Of a DNA stretch of 17,551 nt, positions 6,634 through 13,219 are shown in pieces (position 1 is the stretch's first letter; the number at the start of each line of letters is the position of its first letter). The translations under genes and the position numbers were made by a program. Under the pieces are notes generated by a model. The model saw nothing but the letters and a program-made list of their open reading frames with translations, was not told where the DNA came from and did no database searches. Source of the stretch: Streptomyces sp. NRRL B-1347 (GTDB lineage Bacteria > Actinomycetota > Actinomycetes > Streptomycetales > Streptomycetaceae); the NCBI RefSeq assembly GCF_000720325.1, contig NZ_JOJM01000098.1:1-17551 (forward strand), in the 5' to 3' direction.

Positions 6634-7602
6634 TCACGGCGTACGGGCGAGCGCCGCGCGCTGCTCCGGGGTGAGCCGCTCGGTCCGGGCGGCGACGGTG
6701 TACGTGTCGTCCGGGCCGCGGCGCAGCGTGAGCGGGTCGGCGACGTCCGGGTGCTGCCCGGCGTCGTGCAGGGCGGTCGCGACGCGGTCCTGCGACCAGC
6801 CGAGGGCCGTCGCCAACCGGCCGGTGTCGAGCGGCGCTCCGGCGTGGACGAGGGCGGCGAGCACGGTGAGCGCGTCGGCGAACGCGGCGGCCGTGGAGCC
6901 CCCTGCCATGTCGTCGCTGAGGCTGGTGAAGAAGCGCCGCATGTGGTCGAGGCGGGCGCCCGCGGGGGTCGCGGCGCCGAGGACCTCGACGCCGGCCTCC
7001 GCGGTGTCGGCCATCATCGCGTGGGCGCGGGCGCTCGCCAGCCAGGTCCGCAGCCACATGTCGTCGTCGATGACGTACCGCTCGCGGCGTCCTGCGGGCA
7101 CGCGCTCGCGCCGCACCAGCTCCAGGCGTTCGAGGTAGCCGACGGCCTTGGAGACCGAGGCGGGGCTGACCCGCAACAGCGCCACGAGGTCGGCGGCGGT
7201 CAGGGTGCCCGAGTCGGTGGTGACGAGGCTGGCGAGCACCCGGGCGGGCATCCGCGGCACCCCGGTGTGGGCCATCAGCTCCGCGAACTGGGTGACGAAG
7301 TCGCGCACCACCTCGGCGTCGCGCCCGTGTCCGACGTCGGGCGGATCCGTCGCCGGGGCGGCCGCCGCGGCTCTGCGGGCTCGGCGTGCGGTGGCGTGCT
7401 GGGCGTGCTCGGCGCGATAGCGGCCGGGCCCGCCGTTGCGGGCCACTTCCCTGCTGATGGTCGACGTCGGCCTGCCGAGCCGCCGGGCGATCTCGGCATA
7501 GCCGAGCCCGTCGGCGAGCCCGTGCGCCACCTGTCGTCGGTCCTCGTGGGTCAGCCTGCCTCCTGGCACCGCGCCCGCCTTCCGCTTACGAGTCCTCACC
7601 AC
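6634..7602 (-). CDS. GbsR/MarR-family regulator with an extra IS30-like N-terminal HTH
   Basis: The 322-residue regulator has two DNA-binding parts. Residues about 16-75 (RLTHEDRRQVAHGLADGLGY, AEIARRLGRPTSTISREVARNGG, YRAEHAQHATARRARR) match the HTH_38 domain at the start of IS30-family transposases. Residues about 98-170 form a GbsR/MarR winged helix (FVTQFAELMAHTGVPRMPAR, LTAADLVALLRVSPASVSKA, VGYLERLELVRRER). The rest is probably a dimerisation or effector region. It diverges from an ABC exporter, and the 218-base gap carries TTGCAA-centred inverted repeats overlapping its own -35, so it probably represses itself and controls the exporter. The start is GTG at 7602 (or GTG 7599), with a weak ribosome site. 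There is no transposase catalytic domain, so it is not a mobile element. Confidence 0.85.
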   Translation of the reverse strand: MVRTRKRKAGAVPGGRLTHEDRRQVAHGLADGLGYAEIARRLGRPTSTISREVARNGGPGRYRAEHAQHATARRARRAAAAAPATDPPDVGHGRDAEVVRDFVTQFAELMAHTGVPRMPARVLASLVTTDSGTLTAADLVALLRVSPASVSKAVGYLERLELVRRERVPAGRRERYVIDDDMWLRTWLASARAHAMMADTAEAGVEVLGAATPAGARLDHMRRFFTSLSDDMAGGSTAAAFADALTVLAALVHAGAPLDTGRLATALGWSQDRVATALHDAGQHPDVADPLTLRRGPDDTYTVAARTERLTPEQRAALARTP

Positions 7603-7632
7603 CGGCCCGCGTTCTGCGTCGCCGGTCCGGCC

Positions 7633-7661
7633 AGTATGCGTTGACCTTCATCTCATTGCAA
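7633..7661 (-). promoter_or_regulatory. Probable promoter of the GbsR-type regulator
   Basis: On the minus strand, TTGCAA (7656-7661) and CATACT (7633-7638) are 17 bases apart, a good sigma-70-like pair. Transcription would begin near 7626, about 24 bases before the GTG start. The -35 lies within the operator arm described at 7653-7707, which fits autoregulation. Confidence 0.5.
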
Positions 7662-7707
7662 CGGTCGATCAAAAGGATTGCGTTCACACTCAAGTCGGTT
7701 GCAATGA
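7653..7707. promoter_or_regulatory. Operator candidates with TTGCAA cores in the divergent gap
   Basis: TCATTGCAAC (7653-7662) and its exact reverse complement GTTGCAATGA (7698-7707) form a 10-bp inverted repeat 35 bases apart. Each half contains the 6-bp palindrome TTGCAA. A related GATTGCGTTC (7676-7685) lies between them. The placement between a divergent regulator and an ABC exporter, overlapping the regulator's -35, is typical of a self-regulating operator. Confidence 0.6.
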
Positions 7708-7753
7708 TTCGCCTTGGATCTACGCCCACTTGCCGATTCACCCGCTCTCACAA

Positions 7754-7782
7754 TTGAGGACTCTGTAAACGCAACGTAGCTT
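7754..7782 (+). promoter_or_regulatory. Probable promoter of the ABC exporter operon
   Basis: TTGAGG (7754-7759) and TAGCTT (7777-7782) are separated by 17 bases. They lie about 40-65 bases before the ATP-binding gene and downstream of the TTGCAA operators. A further half-like GCAACG (7771-7776) abuts the -10. Confidence 0.45.
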
Positions 7783-7820
7783 TCAAGAACTCCAAACCAC
7801 TTCAACGCCACGGTGGACTG

Positions 7821-8720
7821 ATGACGAATTCCGGCGAAGCCGACATCGTGCTCGATGTCGAGGGGCTCCGCATGCGCTACGGCACGACCGACGTGCTGCG
7901 CGAGGTGACCTTCCGCGCCCGGCACGGCGAAGTGCTCGCCCTGCTCGGGCCGAACGGCGCGGGCAAGACGACCACGATCGAGATCCTGGAAGGCTTCCGG
8001 GCACGCTCGGCGGGCCGGGCCCGGGTGCTCGGCGCGGATCCCGCGCACGGCGACGAGCGGTGGCGGGCCCGCCTCGGCATCGTCCTGCAGTCGTGGCGCG
8101 ACCACGGCAAGTGGCGCGTACGCGAACTGCTCACGCACCTCGGCGCACACTACGCCCCTTACGCCACCGCGGACATCCCCCGCCCCTGGGACACCGCGGG
8201 ACTCCTCGCCGCCGTCGGCCTGACCGGGCAGGCCGACCACAAGGTGAAGACGCTGTCCGGCGGGCAGCGGCGGCGCCTCGACGTGGCCATCGGCCTGGTC
8301 GGCCGCCCCGAACTGCTCTTCCTCGACGAGCCCACCGCCGGGCTGGACCCGCAGGCCCGGCACGCGTTCCACGACCTGGTCCACCGCCTCGCCGCCGAGC
8401 GGCGCACCACCGTCCTGCTCACCACGCACGACCTCGCCGAGGCGGACAAGCTCGCCGACCGCATCCTGATCCTGGCGGGCGGCCGGATCGTCGCGGACGG
8501 CACCGCCGACGAGCTCGCCCGCCGCATCGTGGGCGAGGACGAGGTCCGGTGGACCCGCGCCGGGCGGCGGTTCACCCGGAGCACCGCCGAATCGACGGCG
8601 TTCGTACGGGAGTTGTTCCACGAACACGGCGATGAGATCGGCGAACTGGAGGTACGCCGGGCCTCCTTGGAGGACACCTATATGGCGCTGGTGCGGCGGC
8701 AGGAGGCCGCGGTCCGATGA
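7821..8720 (+). CDS. ABC transporter ATP-binding protein (DrrA-like)
   Basis: The 299-residue ATPase of an ABC-2 exporter has all nucleotide-binding motifs intact: Walker A GPNGAGKTT (43-51), Q-loop Gln90, signature LSGGQ (145-149), Walker B LLFLDEP (165-171), D-loop GLD and switch His203. A C-terminal extension after about residue 230 is as in the daunorubicin-resistance DrrA group. The start ATG at 7821 has GGTGGA four bases upstream. It overlaps the permease gene by four bases (ATGA), so the two are translationally coupled. The divergent GbsR-type regulator probably controls it. It likely powers efflux of a drug or lipid-like metabolite. Proximity to polyketide-type genes suggests self-resistance, which is inference. 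Confidence 0.95.
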   Translation: MTNSGEADIVLDVEGLRMRYGTTDVLREVTFRARHGEVLALLGPNGAGKTTTIEILEGFRARSAGRARVLGADPAHGDERWRARLGIVLQSWRDHGKWRVRELLTHLGAHYAPYATADIPRPWDTAGLLAAVGLTGQADHKVKTLSGGQRRRLDVAIGLVGRPELLFLDEPTAGLDPQARHAFHDLVHRLAAERRTTVLLTTHDLAEADKLADRILILAGGRIVADGTADELARRIVGEDEVRWTRAGRRFTRSTAESTAFVRELFHEHGDEIGELEVRRASLEDTYMALVRRQEAAVR

Positions 8721-9598
8721 GCACTCCCACCCCCTGCGCGGCACGCCCGGCACGTGCGACCGGCACGGCGCTGCGGGCCGGGGTCAGCCGCGGCGTCATC
8801 GAGCTCCGGCAGTCGTTCACCAACGGCGGCGACCTGGTGTCCCATCTGCTGTGGCCGGTCATGATGCTGATCGCCCTGTTCTTCCTGCGGGAGCGGGAGT
8901 TCGGGTCGAGCGGCCTCGGCCTCGGCACCCTCGCGCTGCCGAGCATCCTCGGCATGAACGCGGCGATGGGCATGGTCAGCATGAGCCAGCTCCTCACCGC
9001 CGAGCGCGAGGACGGCACGCTCCTTCGCGCCAAGGCCACGCCGAACGGCATGCGCAGCTATCTCACCGGCAAGGTCATCGCGGTGGCGGGCGGCCTCGTC
9101 GCCGACCTCGCGATCCTCCTCGCGCCCGGCATGCTCCTCGTCGACGGGCTCGCCGCGGACCGCCCCGGCGCCTGGCTCACGCTCGCCTGGGTGCTCGCCC
9201 TCGGCCTGGCGGCGACCCTGCCGCTCGGCGCGGTCCTCGGCTCACTGTTCCCGAGCGCCCGCAGCCAGGCCCTGATCCAACTGCCGGTCATGGGCATGAT
9301 CGCGATCTCCGGCATCTTCTACCCCGTCACGTCACTCCCCGGCTGGCTCCAGGCCGTCGCCCAGGCCACGCCCGTCTACTGGCTCGGCCTCGGCATGCGC
9401 TCGGCCCTACTGCCCGGCGCGGCCGCCGAGGTGGAGATCGACGACTCCTGGCGACACGGGGAGACCGCCGGGGCCCTCGGGGCCTGGGCCGCACTCGGAC
9501 TGCTCGTGGCGCCGGTCGTGCTGCGCCGCATGGCACGCCGCGAGTCGGGGTCGAGCGTGGCGGAACGACGCGAGAAGGCGCTGCGCCGGGTGGGCTAG
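8717..9598 (+). CDS. ABC-2 type transporter permease (DrrB-like)
   Basis: The 293-residue inner-membrane partner of the preceding ATPase has about six hydrophobic segments: LLWPVMMLIALFFL (about 53-66), LPSILGMNAAMGMV (about 75-95), VIAVAGGLVADLAILLAPG (about 118-137), LTLAWVLALGLAATLPLGAV (about 152-172), LPVMGMIAISGIFYPVTSLP (about 193-212) and LGLLVAPVVL (about 262-272). The order and the GIFYPVTSLPGWLQ motif before segment six are typical of ABC-2 permeases. The ATG at 8717 overlaps the TGA of the ATPase gene. With a homodimeric ATPase and permease this would form a complete two-gene exporter. The substrate is not predictable. Confidence 0.92.
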   Translation: MSTPTPCAARPARATGTALRAGVSRGVIELRQSFTNGGDLVSHLLWPVMMLIALFFLREREFGSSGLGLGTLALPSILGMNAAMGMVSMSQLLTAEREDGTLLRAKATPNGMRSYLTGKVIAVAGGLVADLAILLAPGMLLVDGLAADRPGAWLTLAWVLALGLAATLPLGAVLGSLFPSARSQALIQLPVMGMIAISGIFYPVTSLPGWLQAVAQATPVYWLGLGMRSALLPGAAAEVEIDDSWRHGETAGALGAWAALGLLVAPVVLRRMARRESGSSVAERREKALRRVG

Positions 9599-9618
9599 CG
9601 ACGCCGGATCCCCTCTCT

Positions 9619-9673
9619 CCGTGCGATCACCCCAGCTCTCCGCACGATCCCCTCCGTACGATCACGCCAGTTC
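9619..9673. repeat. Short direct repeats CCG(T/C)(A/G)CGATC downstream of the exporter
   Basis: CCGTGCGATCACCCCAGCTC starts at 9619 and recurs as CCGTACGATCACGCCAGTTC at 9654, 35 bases on, differing at three positions. A third, shorter copy (CCGCACGATCCCC) starts at 9640. The stretch 9599-9822 holds no gene; it may include the exporter's 3' end or operators for the small secreted gene. Confidence 0.6.
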
Positions 9674-9676
9674 ACG

Positions 9677-9716
9677 CCCTCGTACGACAGATGCAGCCCC
9701 ACCCCTCGTACGAGGG
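9677..9716. promoter_or_regulatory. CCCTCGTACGA direct pair, one copy a perfect 14-bp palindrome
   Basis: CCCTCGTACGAGGG (9703-9716) is a perfect palindrome, and CCCTCGTACGA (9677-9687) repeats 11 of its 14 bases 26 bases earlier. They lie 105-145 bases before the small secreted gene, a plausible place for a dimeric regulator to bind. The regulator is unknown. Confidence 0.35.
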
Positions 9717-9822
9717 ACAGGACGCATCCGGGGGCCTCCGTGTGGGCAGCCATGTCGGCGCTCCGCCTGCACGCGGGAGGAGCCTCGCGCCAGCAGAACT
9801 CACCCCAGCAGAAAGGGACCTC

Positions 9823-10035
9823 ATGCGCCGACGCCTGACCGCAGTCCTCCTCGGAGGCCTGGCCCTGACCGGCATGTCCACTGCCACCGCGGCGGCCGCC
9901 GGCCCCCCTCCCATGGCGCGGCACGCCTTGGTGAACCCGGCACCGCTGCTCCCCTCCCCCGAGTCCCTGATCACCGAGGGCATCTCCATCGAGGGCCCGC
10001 TGATCAACAACCTCGGCCTGCCGAAGCTTCTTTGA
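9823..10035 (+). CDS. Small secreted protein, 70 residues
   Basis: The short protein has a clear Sec signal peptide: MRRRLTAVLLGGLALTGMST, then ATAAAA with likely cleavage near residue 26. The predicted mature peptide is about 44 residues (GPPPMARHALVNPAPLLPSP, ESLITEGISIEGPLINNLGL, PKLL). It is rich in Pro and Leu and has no Cys, so it is neither a chaplin nor a disulfide-bonded toxin. The ATG at 9823 has AAAGGGA about six bases upstream. A 55-bp palindromic terminator follows 20 bases after the stop, so it is a self-contained transcription unit. I do not recognise the family with certainty; a secreted peptide of unknown function is the safe call. Confidence 0.75.
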   Translation: MRRRLTAVLLGGLALTGMSTATAAAAGPPPMARHALVNPAPLLPSPESLITEGISIEGPLINNLGLPKLL

Positions 10036-10055
10036 GGGACGGCGGGGAGCAACTC

Positions 10056-10110
10056 GGGCTCGCATGCGTACGGCCCGCCGGTGACCGGCGGGCCGTACGC
10101 ATGCGAGCCC
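10056..10110. terminator. 55-bp near-perfect palindrome, strong terminator
   Basis: Positions 10056-10082 are the exact reverse complement of 10084-10110, with a single G at the centre, giving a possible 27-bp stem (in practice the loop opens by a few bases). It starts 20 bases after the small secreted gene. It should terminate transcription from either side. Its unusual perfection is discussed in the findings. Confidence 0.8.
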
Positions 10111-10306
10111 CGCAGCACGGGCAGCTCCAGCAGCAAGCCACCCACGTCGACTGCGCTTTCGATCCGGGCCACGAAAATCGACAGCCCTTGCGGCCCTTGC
10201 CATCTCACCAGGCAATCAAGCAGACCAACCCTCAGGAACACCCATCAGCAGTCCGGAACGGGCGGCAGAATGCCCTCGATCACGCCGGTCAAATGCTGAG
10301 GTGCAC

Positions 10307-10915
10307 ATGGCAGAGCCACGATCCGATCAAGGCCTGGACTCCGATTCACGCAGTCCAGAGCCTGGACCTCCCCTCCGGGGAACGGCCGACAATGAATCAG
10401 AGAGGGGCCACAGAACGGCAATCACTGTCGCCGTGATCACCGGCGCAGCCGTCATCATCGCAGCCCTGATCGCCGTGATCCCGGCCTTGGTCGACCTGTT
10501 CGCGAACGACTCGGACGCGGACACGAAGAAGGATCAGGACAACAAGGGGAGCGCCAGCGCGAAGAAGAACCCGTTCGTCGGCGAGTGGCAAGGAACCGTA
10601 AGGGAAAACCAACCCCCCAATTCCACCCACCAAATCACGCTGAGGATTGACGACGGCAGGATCGACGAAGAGGTCGGCCACGTCGAATACCACTCCGCAA
10701 AGGTCACTTGCAAGGGAGTGGTGACCCTGGAAGAGATGAACAAGAAGCGCGAAGTGATAGAGCTCGGCGAGTACATCGAAGACGGAAACTGCGTGAAACG
10801 GGGCAGGATCACCCTCACGATCCAGCCGGCTGACGATGCAAAGTTCTTCTACGCGGGCACGAAGCTCGACGGCACTCCGCAATCCGCTGAAGGCAGCCTT
10901 CGTAAGATCGGCTGA
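10307..10915 (+). CDS. Membrane-anchored protein with an extracellular beta-rich domain, unknown function
   Basis: The 202-residue protein has a charged cytoplasmic N-terminus (about 1-37) and one membrane segment (TAITVAVITGAAVIIAALIA, about 38-57, running to about 66). An acidic/lysine linker follows (DSDADTKKDQDNKGSASAKK), then an outer domain from about residue 87. This begins PFVGEWQGTV and has alternating strands (THQITLRI, GHVEYHSAKVTCKGVVTLEE, ELGEYIEDGNCVKRGRITLT) and two Cys that may pair. It resembles sensor-type outer domains on some actinobacterial membrane proteins and kinases, but that is only an impression. The ATG at 10307 is preferred over GTG 10301 because GAGG (10298-10301) lies five bases upstream. 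Codon use is visibly less GC-rich than in neighbours (AAG, GAA, AAC, AAA runs), a hint of transfer. The preceding 190 bases show no clear promoter. Confidence 0.75.
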   Translation: MAEPRSDQGLDSDSRSPEPGPPLRGTADNESERGHRTAITVAVITGAAVIIAALIAVIPALVDLFANDSDADTKKDQDNKGSASAKKNPFVGEWQGTVRENQPPNSTHQITLRIDDGRIDEEVGHVEYHSAKVTCKGVVTLEEMNKKREVIELGEYIEDGNCVKRGRITLTIQPADDAKFFYAGTKLDGTPQSAEGSLRKIG

Positions 10916-10935
10916 GAACCCCCAAGGGCCTGCCT

Positions 10936-10963
10936 GGGCGTCATGGCTCCGGAGACGACGCCC
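10936..10963. terminator. Weak hairpin after the membrane-anchored protein gene
   Basis: GGGCGTC (10936-10942) pairs with GACGCCC (10957-10963); the loop contains the palindrome CTCCGGAG. It lies 20 bases past the stop. It is modest but correctly placed. Confidence 0.45.
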
Positions 10964-10995
10964 CGAGAGCGACGTTCCCGCTCCCGCTCAGGGGC

Positions 10996-11047
10996 GAACC
11001 CGGGGAGCGAACCCGGAGGGCCAACTCGGAGGGCCAACTCGGAGAGC
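10996..11047. repeat. Four tandem 13-bp repeats
   Basis: Contiguous units are GAACCCGGGGAGC, GAACCCGGAGGGC, CAACTCGGAGGGC and CAACTCGGAGAGC at 10996, 11009, 11022 and 11035. They differ stepwise, as expected from successive slippage. They lie between convergent genes, directly beyond the SDR stop at 11065. Confidence 0.85.
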
Positions 11048-11064
11048 GCCCCCGCAAGGCCGCC

Positions 11065-11856
11065 TCAAGCCTCCCGCGTCGGCAGCACCGAGAGCAGGGA
11101 CAGGTTGACGTGGCGGGGACGGCTTGCCGCGAAGGCGATCACCTCGGCGACGTCCTTCCCGGTGGGAAGGTCCCCGAGGGAGCCCACCGCCTCCTGGACG
11201 GCCGCGCTGATCACCGGGTCACCGAGGTGGTCCCGCAGCTCGGTGTCGATGGTTCCCGGCTCGATCGTCGTCACCCGAACGTGGTGCGGGCTGAGCTCGG
11301 CGCGCAGGTTCCGGGAGAAGTGACTGACGGCGGCCTTGGTCGCGGCATACCCGGCGAAGCCGGGCAGCACCACCTGCGCCGCCGCGGACGAGACGGTGAC
11401 CAGGTCCGCGTAGTCCCCGTCGGCGGCGGCCGCGATCAGGTCGGGCGCGAAGGTCGTCACGACGGAGAGCGCACCGGAGACGTTCACCTCGATCATGCGC
11501 TGCCAGTTCCTCTCGGAACCCCGGCCCAGCAGGTCGGGAAGGGCGAGGCCCGCGTTGTTGACCACCAGGTCGACGCGGCCGAAGTGCTCCCGGATCCGGT
11601 CGGCGGCCGCCGTGAGCGAGGCGGGGTCGGCAACATCCGCCGGTACCGCCAGCGCGCGGCCACCTGCGGCTTCGATCTGCGCCACATGGTCGGTCACGCG
11701 CTCGGCCCGCCGCGCCAGCAGGGCCACGCGGGCACCCTGTTCGGCCAGCAGGCGCGCGGTGGCCTCGCCGATGCCGCTGGAGGCCCCCGTCACGACAGCC
11801 ACCCGACCGGCGAGGGGGTGAAGGGAGGAACGGGTCTGCGTAGCTGCTGTGGTCAC
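11065..11856 (-). CDS. Classical short-chain dehydrogenase/reductase
   Basis: The 263-residue NAD(P)-dependent oxidoreductase of the classical SDR type has cofactor motif VVTGASSGIGEA (21-32), NNAG (100-103), catalytic Ser157 in VTVSSAAAQ and YxxxK at Tyr170/Lys174 (GYAATKAAVSHF). The PG motif EPGTIDTEL (199-207) follows. An Arg pair after strand 2 (LLARRAERV) favours NADP. The GTG at 11856 has GGAG six bases upstream; the frame stays open much further upstream only because it overlaps the divergent gene. It is divergent from an XRE/MmyB regulator, a common actinomycete arrangement in which the regulator controls the dehydrogenase. The substrate is unknown. Confidence 0.93.
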   Translation of the reverse strand: MTTAATQTRSSLHPLAGRVAVVTGASSGIGEATARLLAEQGARVALLARRAERVTDHVAQIEAAGGRALAVPADVADPASLTAAADRIREHFGRVDLVVNNAGLALPDLLGRGSERNWQRMIEVNVSGALSVVTTFAPDLIAAAADGDYADLVTVSSAAAQVVLPGFAGYAATKAAVSHFSRNLRAELSPHHVRVTTIEPGTIDTELRDHLGDPVISAAVQEAVGSLGDLPTGKDVAEVIAFAASRPRHVNLSLLSVLPTREA

Positions 11857-11945
11857 TGTGATCTCCGAGAGCGAGTCGTACGGTGTCTTGCGGCGTCCTG
11901 CAATCTGTCTTGCGCACTCGACTCTGGCGGAGGAATCCGAGGCGA

Positions 11946-11981
11946 CCCAGGGCTCTGCCGGACCCTGGGTCTGGCAGAGCC
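11946..11981. promoter_or_regulatory. Interlocked inverted repeats in the SDR/regulator divergent promoter
   Basis: GGCTCTGCC (11951-11959) and GGCAGAGCC (11973-11981) form a perfect 9-bp inverted repeat. Offset within it, CCCAGGG (11946-11952) and CCCTGGG (11963-11969) form another. A third outer pair, GTCGTAC (11875-11881) and GTACGAC (11988-11994), frames the region. It lies 20-60 bases before the regulator start and is a likely operator for the XRE/MmyB protein. Confidence 0.5.
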
Positions 11982-12003
11982 AGGCTTGTACGACACTTGA
12001 AGG

Positions 12004-12864
12004 ATGGATTTCCGCACCGAACTGGCCTCCTTCCTCCAGTCCCGTCGAGCCCGCGTACAGCCGGAGGACCTCGGCATACGTCCGCTCAGCGGGCGGCGCC
12101 GCGTTCCGGGCCTGCGCCGGGAGGAGCTGGCCGAACGGGCCGGGGTCAGCGTCGACTACTACGTACGGCTCGAACAGGGCCGCTCCCTCAACGTCTCCGA
12201 CCAGGTCCTGGACGCCATCGCCCGTACGCTGCGGTTCGACGCCGCCGAGCGCGCGCACCTGGGCCATCTGACGCGGGCGCTGCGCGGCAGCGACCCGGAC
12301 TCGGAGTCGGTCACGTCCCCACCGCAGCCGATACGCAGCGGCATCCGCATCCTCCTGGACGCCGTCGGCGACGTACCCGCCTACGTGCTGGGCCGCAGGC
12401 TCGACGTCCTGGCCGCCAACCGCCCGGCCCGCACCCTGTTCGTCGACTTCGACGCCCTGCCCGCCGCACAGCGCAACGTGGCCTGGCTCCACTTCCTCCA
12501 CCCCGGCATGCGGGACCTCTACCCCGACTGGGAGGAGGTCGCCCGGGACACCGTCGCGGCGCTGCGCATGGACTTGGGGCGTTTCCCCTGCGACGACCGG
12601 CTGTGCACGCTGCTCGCGGAGCTCTCCGTCCGCAGCGACGACTTCCGCCGTCTGTGGGCCGAACACCAGGTGCGTGAACACGCCCACGACGTGCAGCGAG
12701 TACGCCATCCCGTAGCGGGCGAGCTCACCCTGAACCGCGAGACCCTACGCCTCCCCAACGAACCCGACCAGGCCCTGGTCACCTACGCGGCCGCCCCGGA
12801 CACCCCGTCCCAGGAAGCCCTGCGCACCCTCACTCTTCACCTGACCACGACGGCGCGGGCCTGA
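12004..12864 (+). CDS. XRE-family regulator with MmyB-like ligand-binding domain
   Basis: The 286-residue transcription factor has an N-terminal Cro/C1-type HTH at about residues 33-75 (PGLRREELAERAGVSVDYYV, RLEQGRSLNVSDQVLDAIAR). A MmyB-like domain follows from about 108 (PIRSGIRILLDAVGDVPAYV, LGRRLDVLAANRPARTLF, NVAWLHFLHPGMRDLYPDWE). This second domain is related to PAS-like folds that bind fatty-acid-type ligands in some members. The ATG at 12004 fits the family start (MDFRTELASFLQSRRARVQPE is typical). GAAGG directly abuts it, too close for a ribosome site, so the message may be leaderless. It is divergent from an SDR gene, with nested palindromes between them, so it probably represses that gene and itself. 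Confidence 0.92.
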   Translation: MDFRTELASFLQSRRARVQPEDLGIRPLSGRRRVPGLRREELAERAGVSVDYYVRLEQGRSLNVSDQVLDAIARTLRFDAAERAHLGHLTRALRGSDPDSESVTSPPQPIRSGIRILLDAVGDVPAYVLGRRLDVLAANRPARTLFVDFDALPAAQRNVAWLHFLHPGMRDLYPDWEEVARDTVAALRMDLGRFPCDDRLCTLLAELSVRSDDFRRLWAEHQVREHAHDVQRVRHPVAGELTLNRETLRLPNEPDQALVTYAAAPDTPSQEALRTLTLHLTTTARA

Positions 12865-12874
12865 GCCTCACATC

Positions 12875-12890
12875 GGCCGCTGACGCGGCC
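12875..12890 (+). terminator. Short hairpin after the XRE/MmyB gene
   Basis: GGCCGC (12875-12880), TGAC, GCGGCC (12885-12890), ten bases past the stop codon. It is small but GC-rich. Confidence 0.45.
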
Positions 12891-13205
12891 CCCAGCAGGG
12901 AAGTCGTGGAGGCCGGTCGTCGCCGCGCGGGCACAGTCCTGGTCGGCACACTCTGCTTCGTCAAGGAGCACGACGGCAGCCTGAAGGCCGCCGACGCGCA
13001 CCGGCACAGCGCGCGGCGCGGCACGGGCGACCGCGGCTCCGGGGCGGGGCGGCGCCCGCCCTTGCCGCCCTCGGCCTCGGCTGCGTGCAGCCCGCCACCT
13101 GCGGCGAACTCCAGCGCGAGCGGACGTACGACATGCGCTATCGCGGGAGCGAGCGCGCCCCGCACGCCCCGCGCGCCCCGCACGACATGCCCGCGAACGT
13201 CCAGG
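12891..13205. other. Stretch without a convincing gene; possible decayed coding DNA
   Basis: No frame gives a recognisable protein across this 315-base stretch. A plus-frame fragment (GTVLVGTLCFVKEHDGSLKA, near 12930-12990) and another (LGCVQPATCGELQRERTYDM, near 13080-13140) look protein-like but lie in different frames, as in a frameshifted remnant. A short CGCCCCGC(A/G) tandem run follows near 13155-13182. From 13181 on, the DNA starts to resemble the end of the AraC-type gene at 14255 (see findings). Confidence 0.35.
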
Positions 13206-13219
13206 CGTGTCCGGATCGA

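Noticed and set aside
4199..7057. 952-codon minus-strand open frame
   Set aside because: It is Arg/Pro/Ala low-complexity and overlaps the ccr, esterase, thioesterase and GbsR-type genes in a wrong frame.
6634..7602. IS30 insertion sequence
   Set aside because: Only the N-terminal HTH is transposase-like; there is no DDE domain, no terminal inverted repeats or target duplication, and the rest is a GbsR/MarR regulator.
11857..12708. Long N-terminal extension of the SDR at 11065-11856
   Set aside because: It overlaps the well-supported XRE/MmyB gene on the other strand, and GTG 11856 has a ribosome site at the family's normal start.
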